The notes under the pieces: model-generated
The model's database searches: none
The model's input: only the letters and a program-made list of their open reading frames with translations
Told to the model about the DNA's origin: nothing
Part shown: positions 53,700 through 62,417 of the stretch, piece by piece
How the letters are laid out: each line of letters opens with the position of its first letter
How positions within the stretch are numbered: position 1 is the first letter of the stretch
Origin: Hyphomicrobiales bacterium
Lineage (GTDB): Bacteria; Pseudomonadota; Alphaproteobacteria; Rhizobiales; Beijerinckiaceae
Assembly (NCBI GenBank): GCA_900473415.1
Contig: UCLR01000010.1
Span: forward strand, 61,730 to 125,729
Length of the DNA: 64,000 bases
Direction of reading: 5' to 3'
Made by a program: the position numbers and the translations under genes

Positions 53700-54937
53700 G
53701 GTGGCTGCGTTTCCGGGGCCCTGGCCGGGTTCCGGCCGAACGCCCCCTCGCGCTCATCGATATAGCTCCGCGTGACCGGCAGACCATCGAGCCTCTTGGC
53801 GAGCTGGAACTGGAACACGACCAGATCGTCGTGGCGGAAGCTCGCCTCGCAGGCTGCGAGGTAGAATTCCCACATCCGGGCGAAGCGCTCGTCATACATC
53901 GCGACCGCCTCGTCGCGCCGGGCGAGGAAGTTCTCGCGCCACGCCTTCAGCGTCTCGGCATAGTGGATGCGCAGCACCTCGACATCGGTGATGACCAGCC
54001 CTTCCTGCTCGATCGCGGCCGTCACCTCCGACATGGCCGGAATATAGCCCCCGGGGAAGATGTATTTGGCGATGAAGGGATTGGTCGCGCCTGGCGGCGT
54101 CGAGCGGCCGATGGTGTGGATCAGCGCCACGCCATCGTCGTTGAGCAGCTCGCGCACCTTTCGGAAGTAGTCGCGATAGTAGCCAACGCCGACATGCTCG
54201 AACATGCCGACCGAGACGACACGGTCGAAGCTCTCGGTCAGGTGACGATAGTCCTGCAGGCGGAACTCGACCGGAAGGCCGGACTCCACGCCGCGCTGCG
54301 TCGCGATGGCGAGCTGCTCTTCGGAGAGCGTGATGCCAGTGACGGAAGCGCCCGCCTCGCCGGCGATCGAGAGCGCCATGCCCCCCCAGCCGCAGCCGAT
54401 GTCGAGCACGTGCTGTCCGGGTTCGAGCGCGAGCTTGGCCATGATGTGGCGCTTCTTGGCAAGCTGCGCCTCGGCGAGCGTCATGTCGGGACGGGCGAAA
54501 TAGGCGCAGGAGTACTGCATGTCCTCGTCGAGGAAGAGCCGGAAGAAATCGCTCTTGAGATCGTAGTGATGCGCGACGTTGCGCTTGGCCAGCGTCGGCG
54601 TGTTGTGCTGGTGGAAGCGCCTGATCGCGGTGCGCAGGCCCGACAAGATCTTGCCCCAACCCTGCGGGCGGGCCTTGTGCATGGCCGCCACCAGCGCGTC
54701 GAGCAGATCGTAGAGCGAGCCTTGCTCGACCACGACGCGACCGTCCATCACGGCTTCGCCCAAAGCGAGCTCGGGATTGAGCGCCAGTCTCAGTTCCGTC
54801 GGCGAGTCCACGATGCGCATACGCAATCGCGGCGCAGCACCCTGCCCGATCGACTGATGCGTGCCGTCGGGAAAAACAACATCGATACGTGGCTCGATCG
54901 CGAGCCGAGACAACATCCTTGCAATCAGCGAATGCAT
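53696..54937 (-). CDS. cfa: Cyclopropane-fatty-acyl-phospholipid synthase
   Basis: 413 aa. SAM-binding motif VLDIGCGWGGMALSIAGEAG, upstream HHYDLKSDFFRLFLDEDMQY and SCAYFARPDMTLAEAQLAKK, then VGMFEHVGVGYYRDYFRKVR and TNPFIAKYIFPGGYIPAMSE. These are CFA synthase hallmarks (AHHYD, Y-S-C-A-Y, GGYIP). It transfers a methylene group from SAM to unsaturated membrane lipids. C-terminal QFQLAKRLDGLPVTRSYI is also typical. ATG 54937 (MHSLIARML) is preferred to GTG 54946. It converges with the HTH-citrate synthase, stops overlapping. Confidence 0.92.
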   Translation of the reverse strand: MHSLIARMLSRLAIEPRIDVVFPDGTHQSIGQGAAPRLRMRIVDSPTELRLALNPELALGEAVMDGRVVVEQGSLYDLLDALVAAMHKARPQGWGKILSGLRTAIRRFHQHNTPTLAKRNVAHHYDLKSDFFRLFLDEDMQYSCAYFARPDMTLAEAQLAKKRHIMAKLALEPGQHVLDIGCGWGGMALSIAGEAGASVTGITLSEEQLAIATQRGVESGLPVEFRLQDYRHLTESFDRVVSVGMFEHVGVGYYRDYFRKVRELLNDDGVALIHTIGRSTPPGATNPFIAKYIFPGGYIPAMSEVTAAIEQEGLVITDVEVLRIHYAETLKAWRENFLARRDEAVAMYDERFARMWEFYLAACEASFRHDDLVVFQFQLAKRLDGLPVTRSYIDEREGAFGRNPARAPETQPP

Positions 54938-55022
54938 TGGCCCCACCTTCGGCAGCGCCCCTTTCGCTCAAAGATGGCTAGCTTGAGTGTGTCCGTAACT
55001 CCATCCGCGCGCAAGGCAGCCC

Positions 55023-55051
55023 CTCGCCTGCGGCATGGAACCGCAGGCGAG
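55023..55051. terminator. Hairpin downstream of the TRAP large permease gene
   Basis: CTCGCCTGCGG (55023-55033) pairs perfectly with CCGCAGGCGAG (55041-55051), loop seven. It lies 15 bases after the dctM-like stop on the minus strand and upstream of cfa. No T-tract, so it may be a stabiliser or weak terminator. Confidence 0.5.
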
Positions 55052-55065
55052 ATCGTTTGGCTCCG

Positions 55066-56472
55066 CTACCGAAGCATGCCCATCGTCCGGGGCAGCCAGA
55101 GGGTCAGCTCCGGAACGAAGGTGATAGCGATGAGGGCCGCGAAGAGCGGCACCAGCCAGGGCAGGATCGCCATGGTCGTCTGCTCGACCGAGAGCTTGGC
55201 GACACGAGAGAGCACGAAGAGCACCATGCCCAGCGGCGGATGCAGCAGGCCGATCATCAGGTTCAGCGTCATGATCAGCCCGAAATGGATCGGGTCGACG
55301 CCGAGCTTGAGCGCGATCGGCAGCAGGATCGGCACGACGATGGTGATCGCCGCGATCGTATCCAGGAAGCAGCCGATGAAGAGCAGCAGCAGGTTCACCA
55401 GGATCAGGAAGATCCATTTGTTCTGCGTCAGCCCGAGGATCGCGTCGGAGAGGATCTGCGCGGTGTTCGAGACCGTCAGCAGCCAGGCGAAGATCGAGGC
55501 AGCCGTGACGATGAAGAGCACCGAGGCGGTCGTCTCGATGGTGTCGAAGGTCGCCTTGGCGAGCGAGCGCATCGTCATGGAGCGATAGCGCACGAGGCCG
55601 AGGAAGAGCGACCAGATCACCGCCGCGGCGGCGGCCTCCGTGGGCGTAAACCAGCCCATGGTCATGCCGCCGATCAGGATGACCGGCGTCATCAGCGCCA
55701 TCACCGCCGAGAAGTCGAAGTAATAGTCCAGCGCCAGCAGGCCGGCGAGGGCGAGCCCGATGGCGACGTTCTCATCGAGGCCCGCCCAGACCAGGGCATA
55801 GGCCAGGATGGGGAAGCCCATCACGACCGCGACCTCGAGCCCCGCATTGCCGAGCACCTTCAGCGAAAAGGGCGAATCCGAGCCCCAGTTGCGGAGCCGG
55901 GCGAAGATCGCGACCGTCACCATCATGAACAGGGTCATCACCACGCCGGGGATCACGCCGCCGAGGAAGAGCGCGCCGATCGAGGTATTGGCCATCATGC
56001 CGTAGATGACGAAGGGCAGCGACGGCGGGATGATCGGGCCGAGCGTGGCGGACGCGGCCGTAACGCCGACGGCGACGTCCATCGGATAGCCGTGGTCCTT
56101 CATCGCCTTGATCTCGATCGTGCCGATGCCGGCTGCGTCCGCGATCGCGGTGCCGGACATGCCGGAGAAGATCACCGAGCCGATGATGTTGACCTGGGCC
56201 AGGCCGCCGCGCATCCAGCCGACCAGCGCGACAGCGAAGGAATAGATGCGCCCCGTCACGCCGGCGATGTTCATCAGATTGCCGGCGAGGATGAAGAAAG
56301 GCACCGCCAGCAGCGGGAAGCTCTCGACGCCCGCGATCATGCGCTGCGCCATGATGACGTCCGGCACCGTGCCGGTGGCGATGATGTAGGTCAGCGAGGC
56401 GACCGCCATGGAGATGGCGACCGGCACGCCGAGGATCATCAGCCCGAGAAAAGATCCAACCAGGATAAGCAT
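55066..56472 (-). CDS. TRAP transporter large permease (DctM family)
   Basis: 468 aa, slightly longer than average. About twelve membrane spans beginning MLILVGSFLGLMILGVPVAI. Family motifs VPFFILAGNLMNIAGVTGRI, IIGSVIFSGMSGTAIADAAG, GPIIPPSLPFVIYGMMANTS and GWFTPTEAAAAAVIWSLFLG. It forms the ion-coupled channel of a TRAP system with DctQ. Start four bases from the dctQ stop. Substrate unknown. Confidence 0.93.
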   Translation of the reverse strand: MLILVGSFLGLMILGVPVAISMAVASLTYIIATGTVPDVIMAQRMIAGVESFPLLAVPFFILAGNLMNIAGVTGRIYSFAVALVGWMRGGLAQVNIIGSVIFSGMSGTAIADAAGIGTIEIKAMKDHGYPMDVAVGVTAASATLGPIIPPSLPFVIYGMMANTSIGALFLGGVIPGVVMTLFMMVTVAIFARLRNWGSDSPFSLKVLGNAGLEVAVVMGFPILAYALVWAGLDENVAIGLALAGLLALDYYFDFSAVMALMTPVILIGGMTMGWFTPTEAAAAAVIWSLFLGLVRYRSMTMRSLAKATFDTIETTASVLFIVTAASIFAWLLTVSNTAQILSDAILGLTQNKWIFLILVNLLLLFIGCFLDTIAAITIVVPILLPIALKLGVDPIHFGLIMTLNLMIGLLHPPLGMVLFVLSRVAKLSVEQTTMAILPWLVPLFAALIAITFVPELTLWLPRTMGMLR

Positions 56473-56476
56473 GGGT

Positions 56477-57055
56477 TCAGGCCTCCGATCCGTCGAAAGC
56501 GGCGGGGTTTTCGAGGACGGAGTAGCCGCGCCGCCAGTTCTGCCAGGCGACGATCACGGCGCGCAGAGTCATCAGGGCGAAGGCGGCGAGCACCGAGTTG
56601 AAGACGAGCGACTTCGGCAAGTCCACCGTGGTCATCATCTCGTCGGGGATGAGCGAGGCGTAGCGCCAGACGAGCAAGGTTGCGTAGCCGAGGAAGCCGA
56701 CGCGGATGATGTCGACGACCGTCGACAGGACGCGGCCGACCGGCTTTGGAACATACCGATAGAGGAAGTCGACCTGGATGTGGCGCGAGGCGCGCACGCA
56801 AAGCGACGAGCCCAGGAAGACCACGACCACGAGGGCATAGATCGCGATCTCCTCAGTCCAGGCCAGGCTGTTGTTGAGGACGTAGCGGGTGAAGAACTGC
56901 GCCACGACACAGGCGACCATCAGCCAGAACACAGCCAGCGTCACCCAATCCTCGAGCCCATAGCCGGAAAGATCGGCGGGCGGCGGCGCCTCGTCGAAGA
57001 CGTGAGCGATCTCCTCGCTCGTCACCTGGGTATGGATCTCTGGAGTCGTCGTCAT
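56477..57055 (-). CDS. TRAP transporter small permease (DctQ family)
   Basis: 192 aa with four predicted spans: WVTLAVFWLMVACVVAQFFT, SLAWTEEIAIYALVVVVFLG, LSTVVDIIRVGFLGYATLLV and LVFNSVLAAFALMTLRAVIV. NSLAWTEEIAIYALV and RASRHIQVDFL are the DctQ signatures. An N-terminal cytoplasmic extension of ~30 residues (TTTPEIHTQVTSEEIAHVF) is longer than usual. Lies between the binding-protein and large permease genes. Confidence 0.9.
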   Translation of the reverse strand: MTTTPEIHTQVTSEEIAHVFDEAPPPADLSGYGLEDWVTLAVFWLMVACVVAQFFTRYVLNNSLAWTEEIAIYALVVVVFLGSSLCVRASRHIQVDFLYRYVPKPVGRVLSTVVDIIRVGFLGYATLLVWRYASLIPDEMMTTVDLPKSLVFNSVLAAFALMTLRAVIVAWQNWRRGYSVLENPAAFDGSEA

Positions 57056-57100
57056 GGCGTTGATCTTCTGTCTGGCGGAAGATTCCGCACTGGCGCCACG

Positions 57101-57170
57101 CCCGGGGTGAGCCCGGGCATGGCGAGCGCGATACTCGAGGGATGCCGGGCTCGGTCCATGCCGAGCCCGG
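57101..57170. repeat. Paired GC-rich hairpins between TRAP binding-protein and small permease genes
   Basis: CCCGGG (57101-57106) / CCCGGG (57112-57117), then a perfect 10-bp stem CCGGGCTCGG (57145-57154) / CCGAGCCCGG (57161-57170) with loop TCCATG. The sequence resembles the palindromic elements near 50.6 and 51.3 kb (GCCCGGG-type ends). As in the ABC importer operon, it lies just after the binding-protein gene and could protect that transcript segment. Confidence 0.6.
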
Positions 57171-57184
57171 AACAGGGCAGCGGC

Positions 57185-58162
57185 TTACTTGACGGCCTGG
57201 ATGCGTTCCCAGTCAGCCTTGCGATAGCCGAACTGCTCGAAGGTGACGTTCTTCTGGACGTTGGCGAGGAAGTCGGCCTTGTCGACCTCGCTGACCGTCA
57301 GGCCCTTGTCCTTGAAGAGCTGGACGAGCTTCACCTCGTCGGCCTGGATCTTCTTGGTGGTGCGCTCGGCGGCCTCCAGCGCGACGTCGGAGAAGATCTT
57401 GCGATCCTCCGGCGAGAGCTTGTCCCAGAGCTGCTTGGCGACGACCGTGTTCAGGTGGTCGACGATGTGGCCGGTCAGGACGATGTGCTTCTGCACCTCG
57501 TAGAACTTCTTGGCCTCGATGGTGGTGAGCGGGTTCTCCTGGGCCTCGACCGTGCCGTTTTGCAGGGCGAGATAGACCTCGGCGAAGGCGATCGGCGCTG
57601 TGTTGGCGCCGCAGGCGCGCGGCATGGCGAGATAGGCCGGCACGTCCGGAACGCGGATCTTCAGGCCCTTCATGTCGGCGCAGGACTTGATCGGCTTGTT
57701 CGAGGTGGTGTGGCGCGTGCCGTAATAGCTCACCGCCACGATCTGGTGGCCGCTCTTCTCCTGGTAGCCCTTCACCATCTCCTTGAAGATGTCGCTCTTG
57801 GTGTAGGCGAGCAGGTGGTCGGGGCCGCGGAAGGTGAAGGGATAATAGGTCACGCCGATCGGCGGATAAGCGCGAGCGGCGAAGCTCGAGCCCGAAATGA
57901 TGATGTCGACCGTGCCGAGCGTCAGGCCCTGGTTGATGTCGGTCTCCTTGCCGAGCTGCGACGCCGGATAGACCGTGATCTCGTATTTGCCGTTGGTGCG
58001 CTTCTTGAACTCGTCAGCGGCCCAGACGGACTCGGTGTGGAAGGGCTCGGACGTCTCGTAGACATGCGCCCATTTCAGCTTGATCTGCGCCTGCGCGGGC
58101 GCGGCAAGAAGGCCGAGGCCGGCAGCGGCCAATGCAGCGAGGGTGAGGTTGGTCTTCTTCAT
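57185..58162 (-). CDS. TRAP transporter substrate-binding protein (DctP family)
   Basis: 325 aa. Signal peptide NLTLAALAAAGLGLLAAPAQ then AQ-IKLKWAHVYETSE. Typical DctP features: FKKRTNGKYEITVYPASQLG, LTLGTVDIIISGSSFAARAY, MKGLKIRVPDVPAYLAMPRA (with the carboxylate-binding Arg), CGANTAPIAFAEVYLALQNG and TVEAQENPLTTIEAKKFYEV. Carboxylate ligand expected. The ATG shares bases with the upstream regulator's stop (ATGA). Confidence 0.92.
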   Translation of the reverse strand: MKKTNLTLAALAAAGLGLLAAPAQAQIKLKWAHVYETSEPFHTESVWAADEFKKRTNGKYEITVYPASQLGKETDINQGLTLGTVDIIISGSSFAARAYPPIGVTYYPFTFRGPDHLLAYTKSDIFKEMVKGYQEKSGHQIVAVSYYGTRHTTSNKPIKSCADMKGLKIRVPDVPAYLAMPRACGANTAPIAFAEVYLALQNGTVEAQENPLTTIEAKKFYEVQKHIVLTGHIVDHLNTVVAKQLWDKLSPEDRKIFSDVALEAAERTTKKIQADEVKLVQLFKDKGLTVSEVDKADFLANVQKNVTFEQFGYRKADWERIQAVK

Positions 58163-58956
58163 CTGATGTCTCCCTGTTTGTTTCTTGATCCCACGAGGCG
58201 GCCCTTCTTCTTGATCGGCCCGGCTTGGGCGACGACCGGCCCGTTGCTGGCTCCAGCATCGCCGAAGCTTTGCGAGAAGCGTTCCTGTGATTTCTGCAGA
58301 TGCCGGTGCATCGCCGCCTGCGCACCGGGCGCGTCGCCACGTGCGAGCGCATCCCGGATCGCGCGATGCTCGGCGGCAGCGCTGCGCCAGGAGTCGGGCG
58401 TCTCGAAATGGCGGGCGAGCTGCCGGAAGAAAGGCGTGACGCGCTGGTCGAAGAGATCCCCGACGCAGCGGACGAGCACCGCGTTGCGCAGGATGCCCGC
58501 CACCGTCGTGTGGAAGGATCGGTCGAGCGCAAGGATCTCCTCGCCGCGCCCGTCACAGGCGTCCATCTGTTCCAGGATCAGGTCGAGCGCGGCGATGTCG
58601 GCAGGCTCGACATGGGCGACAGCCTCGGCACAGACGGCGCTCTCGATCAACTCGCGGGCCTTGAGGACCTCGAACGGACCTTCCGGCTGGCTGCCGCTCC
58701 AGAGCCGCGCGATCGCCTGCAGCGGCGGATCGACCACATAGACGCCCGAGCCCATGCGGATGCGGACGCGGCCCTCGACCTCGAGCGCGATCAGAGCCTC
58801 ACGGACGGAGGGGCGGGAGACGCCGAGCTTCTCGGCGAGCTCGCGCTCGGGCGGCAGACGGCTGCCGACCGGAAACTCGCCGCTCTCGATGAGATGGCGA
58901 AGCTGGTCGGCGATCTGACGGTACAGACGTGGCGACTCGACAGCCTCGAGCGGCAC
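58159..58956 (-). CDS. GntR-family (FadR subfamily, FCD domain) regulator of the TRAP operon
   Basis: 265 aa. N-terminal winged helix LYRQIADQLRHLIESGEFPV, GSRLPPERELAEKLGVSRPS and VREALIALEVEGRVRIRMGS. The FCD all-helical ligand domain has ARELIESAVCAEAVAHVEPA, DRSFHTTVAGILRNAVLVRC and AAEHRAIRDALARGDAPGAQ, with Asp/His metal-binding residues. It is the first gene of the operon and overlaps the DctP gene, so it very likely controls the transporter and its own expression. The start is GTG 58956 with GGGAG upstream. C-terminal ~30 residues are Lys/Arg-rich and variable. Confidence 0.9.
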   Translation of the reverse strand: MPLEAVESPRLYRQIADQLRHLIESGEFPVGSRLPPERELAEKLGVSRPSVREALIALEVEGRVRIRMGSGVYVVDPPLQAIARLWSGSQPEGPFEVLKARELIESAVCAEAVAHVEPADIAALDLILEQMDACDGRGEEILALDRSFHTTVAGILRNAVLVRCVGDLFDQRVTPFFRQLARHFETPDSWRSAAAEHRAIRDALARGDAPGAQAAMHRHLQKSQERFSQSFGDAGASNGPVVAQAGPIKKKGRLVGSRNKQGDIR

Positions 58957-59016
58957 AGAAAGCTCCCTGGTTTCCTCGCACGGCGCCGGTTCAGGCCGAC
59001 GCCTTTTTTGGCCATG

Positions 59017-59027
59017 TGGTCAGACCA
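59017..59027. promoter_or_regulatory. GntR/FadR-type operator upstream of the TRAP operon
   Basis: The perfect palindrome TGGTC-A-GACCA (59017-59027) lies 61 bases upstream of the regulator's GTG start. It matches the TnGTnnnACnA class recognised by FCD-type GntR proteins, so autoregulation by the adjacent gene is likely. Confidence 0.6.
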
Positions 59028-59102
59028 ATTAGCTTTGAAAGAAACAAAGGTGCGACGTTCTGTCAACCGGGACAGCTCGCCCTCATGAGAACAAGCGCGG
59101 CC

Positions 59103-59882
<780 letters not shown>

Positions 59883-59895
59883 GGGTGCCGCTCCC

Positions 59896-60669
59896 TTACG
59901 CCTGGGCCCAGGGGAACAGGCGCTGGTTGACCGCCTTGAACAGGAAATCCGAGATCAGGCCGATGAGCCCGATCACGATGATGCCGAAGATGATCTGCCC
60001 GGTGTTGAGCAGCGCCTGACTGTCCGTGATCATATGGCCGATGCCCGATGACGAGCCGATCAGCTCGGCGACGATGACATAGGTCCAGGCCCAGCCGAGT
60101 ACGAGGCGGAAGATCTCCGCGATCTGCGGCGCTGCATTCGGCAAGAGCACGCGGCGCACCACCGAGGAATCGCTGGCGCCGAGCGTGTAGGCTGCATCGA
60201 CCAGATCGCGCCTGATGCCGCCAACTGCGACCGCGATCATCAGGATGAGCTGGAACACCGAGCCGATGAAAATGACGAGCAGCTTCTGCGTTTCGCCGAT
60301 GCCGGCCCAGAGGATCAGCAGCGGGATGAAGGCCGAGGCCGGCAGGTAGCGCGCGAAGGAGACGAAGGGCTCGAGGAAGGCCTCGATCGGCTTGTAGGCG
60401 CCCATCACGATGCCGAGCGGCAGCGCCACGACGGCGGCAATGATGAAACCACCGACGACCCGCCAGATCGTCATCATGATATCGAAGCTGAAGCCGTAGC
60501 GCGTCATCAGGTTCCAGCCCTCGCCGACCATGGTCAGTGGATCGGCCAGGAAAAGGCGCTGCACATAGCCGCCGAAGGTCGCGACCGACCAGAGCGCGAC
60601 GAAGAGCGCGAAGAAGGCGAGGCCGTAGCCGAGGCGGGCGGAGGCCGAGACGGGCTGCAGGGGTTTCAT
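59896..60669 (-). CDS. ABC transporter permease, nitrate/taurine type
   Basis: 257 aa with six spans. The typical segment FARYLPASAFIPLLILWAGI then GETQKLLVIFIGSVFQLILM and the EAA region AAYTLGASDSSVVRRVLLPN are present, and GWAWTYVIVAELIGSSSGIG is the C-terminal hallmark of SsuC/TauC-like permeases. The ATG is in the stop of the glycosylase gene (ATGA) and 13 bases separate it from the ATPase gene. Confidence 0.92.
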   Translation of the reverse strand: MKPLQPVSASARLGYGLAFFALFVALWSVATFGGYVQRLFLADPLTMVGEGWNLMTRYGFSFDIMMTIWRVVGGFIIAAVVALPLGIVMGAYKPIEAFLEPFVSFARYLPASAFIPLLILWAGIGETQKLLVIFIGSVFQLILMIAVAVGGIRRDLVDAAYTLGASDSSVVRRVLLPNAAPQIAEIFRLVLGWAWTYVIVAELIGSSSGIGHMITDSQALLNTGQIIFGIIVIGLIGLISDFLFKAVNQRLFPWAQA

Positions 60670-61190
60670 CGCGATGCGGTTCCGGTCACGGCCATGGCCA
60701 GTTGCTTCCAGGGTTCGATCGACCAGAAGCCGGCCGCCGCGCCGGAGGTCGAGGGGAGAACAAAGACTTGAGCGCCGGCGAGGCTTTCGGCCTGCCGACC
60801 ATAGCCCGACGACACAGCCTTCGGGCCGAGGACCGCCTGCGCCGCGCGCTTACCGTTGAAGGCGATGAAGCACGGCGAAGCGGCCGTCATCCGCGCCACG
60901 AAGCCGGCAGCATCGAAATGGCTGCCGCGCAAGGCGGAATCGGGACCGAAGCTGCGCTTCGCGACATCGGTGAGGCCGATGCCGTAGCGCGGCAACTCGC
61001 GAAACCGCTCGGGCGCGAAACGCCCGGGCAGCAGCCCGACCTGATGGAGCACCGTCCAGAACTTGTTGCCCGGCCCAGCGTAATAGGCGCCGCGCCGGGC
61101 CGAGGCCTCACCGGCCTGCGTGCCGCAGAAGACGACGCGCAAACCGGGTTCCAGAACGTCCGGGAGGATATCGCCCACGCCGGACGTCAC
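60666..61190 (-). CDS. mug: Mismatch-specific uracil/thymine-DNA glycosylase (Mug/TDG)
   Basis: 174 aa. The UDG-superfamily family-2 motif 1 is LRVVFCGTQAGEASARRGAY followed by YAGPGNKFWTVLHQVGLL; motif 2 is VFVLPSTSGAAAGF (the Mug-type LPNPSG equivalent). Within motif 1 the usual Asn of GxNPG reads CGTQAG, with Gln-Ala replacing Asn-Pro, so catalysis may differ from E. coli Mug. It excises U or T opposite G. Unusually, it lies inside an ABC transporter operon, overlapping the permease gene. Confidence 0.8.
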   Translation of the reverse strand: MTSGVGDILPDVLEPGLRVVFCGTQAGEASARRGAYYAGPGNKFWTVLHQVGLLPGRFAPERFRELPRYGIGLTDVAKRSFGPDSALRGSHFDAAGFVARMTAASPCFIAFNGKRAAQAVLGPKAVSSGYGRQAESLAGAQVFVLPSTSGAAAGFWSIEPWKQLAMAVTGTASR

Positions 61191-61214
61191 TTGCCTTGCA
61201 TCACTTGCCCTGCG

Positions 61215-62171
61215 TCACTTGCCGGCGACGAACTTCGTCTCGACCAGTGAAGCGAAATCCGGCTTGGCCTTGATCAGCCCGATCTCCAGCAACAGATCGG
61301 CCGCTTTGGCGTTGAAGGCCTGCCAGTCACCAGCGAAGAACTTCTTGTTCCCCTCGGCGTCCGACCAGCGCAGGAACGCCGCCGACTTGCCGAACTGCTC
61401 GCCGGTCTGCTTCACGTCCGCGCCCATGATCTCGTAGGCCTTGGCCTGCTCGGCCTTGATCATGTCGAGCGCCTCGAAATAGCTCTTCGTCAGCGCCGCG
61501 GCGGCCTTCTCGTCGGCCAGGAAGGCCGGGGTGCAGCCGAAGGTGTCCATCACCATCGGATAGTCGAGCGTGGTGGCGATGATCTTGCCGGCGTCCGGCT
61601 TGTCGCGCACGGCCGAGAGATAGGGCTCATAGGTCATCGCGGCGTCGTTCTGGCCGGCGATGAAGGCCTGAGCGGCCGGGCCGGGCTCCATGTTGACGAC
61701 CTGCACGTCCTTCACGGAGAGGCCGTTCTCCTTTAGGAACCAGGCGAGCGCGAAATAGGGCGAGGTGCCGGGCGCGGAGGCCGCGACCGTCTTGCCCTTC
61801 AGATCCTTGATCGCGGCGGTATCCTTGCGCACCGCCATGCCGTCGGCGCCGTAGCTCTTGTCGAGCTGGAAGATCTGCTTGGTCTTGATGCCGGCAGCAT
61901 CCCAGACCAGCCAGGTCTCGACCGTGGTCGCGGCGCATTGGATGTCGCCGGATGCGATGGCGAGGTGGCGGTCCTTCTGCGGGATCTTCTTGATCGTCAC
62001 GTCGAGGCCGTTCTTGGCGAAGATGCCCGCCTCCTTGGCGAGCACCAGCGGCGCGAAGCCGGTCCAGCCCGAGATGCCGACCGCGACCTTTGTCTGTGCC
62101 TGGGCGGCGCCTGCCGCCAGAAGCGCCGCGAGACTGAGCGCCGCCGCACCGATGCGCTGGATTGCTGCCAT
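61215..62171 (-). CDS. ABC transporter substrate-binding protein, NMT1/nitrate-taurine type
   Basis: 318 aa. Signal peptide IGAAALSLAALLAAGAAQAQ precedes TKVAVGISGWTGFAPLVLAK. The fold features EAGIFAKNGLDVTIKKIPQK, ATTVETWLVWDAAGIKTKQI and MEPGPAAQAFIAGQNDAAMT are typical of the ThiY/NrtA/SsuA superfamily, which binds small aromatic or N-containing molecules in the periplasm. ATG 62171 is used; GGGGAAGGG lies eight bases upstream. An 11-of-12 HutC-type site is 104 bases upstream, so a histidine-, urocanate- or imidazole-type ligand is a reasonable guess. Ligand unproven. Confidence 0.88.
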   Translation of the reverse strand: MAAIQRIGAAALSLAALLAAGAAQAQTKVAVGISGWTGFAPLVLAKEAGIFAKNGLDVTIKKIPQKDRHLAIASGDIQCAATTVETWLVWDAAGIKTKQIFQLDKSYGADGMAVRKDTAAIKDLKGKTVAASAPGTSPYFALAWFLKENGLSVKDVQVVNMEPGPAAQAFIAGQNDAAMTYEPYLSAVRDKPDAGKIIATTLDYPMVMDTFGCTPAFLADEKAAAALTKSYFEALDMIKAEQAKAYEIMGADVKQTGEQFGKSAAFLRWSDAEGNKKFFAGDWQAFNAKAADLLLEIGLIKAKPDFASLVETKFVAGK

Positions 62172-62274
62172 GTTCGAAACCCTTCCCCTGCCTTTTACTG
62201 GCGGCCCATATCCGCAAGACGCCTGGACAGCGCCATTCACGGCTGGATGCAACCTTCATTCCAGCTCAGGCTAA

Positions 62275-62286
62275 ATGCATATGCAA
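62275..62286. promoter_or_regulatory. HutC-like operator upstream of the ABC transporter operon
   Basis: aTGCATATGCAA matches the hut operator TTGCATATGCAA at 11 of 12 positions. It lies 104 bases upstream of the binding-protein start (62171, minus strand) and 132 bases upstream of the divergent ThDP-enzyme start (62418). Confidence 0.6.
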
Positions 62287-62417
62287 ATTCGTCAAGCGGC
62301 CGATCACCAATAGTAGGGACAGCCATGACGTTCTGTCGTTTGACAGGGCGCGGAGAATTTCCTCCCCTCTGGCCCGCTGGCGCGAAGGGCGCCTCTATTC
62401 ATGAGTCGAGGTTGAGA

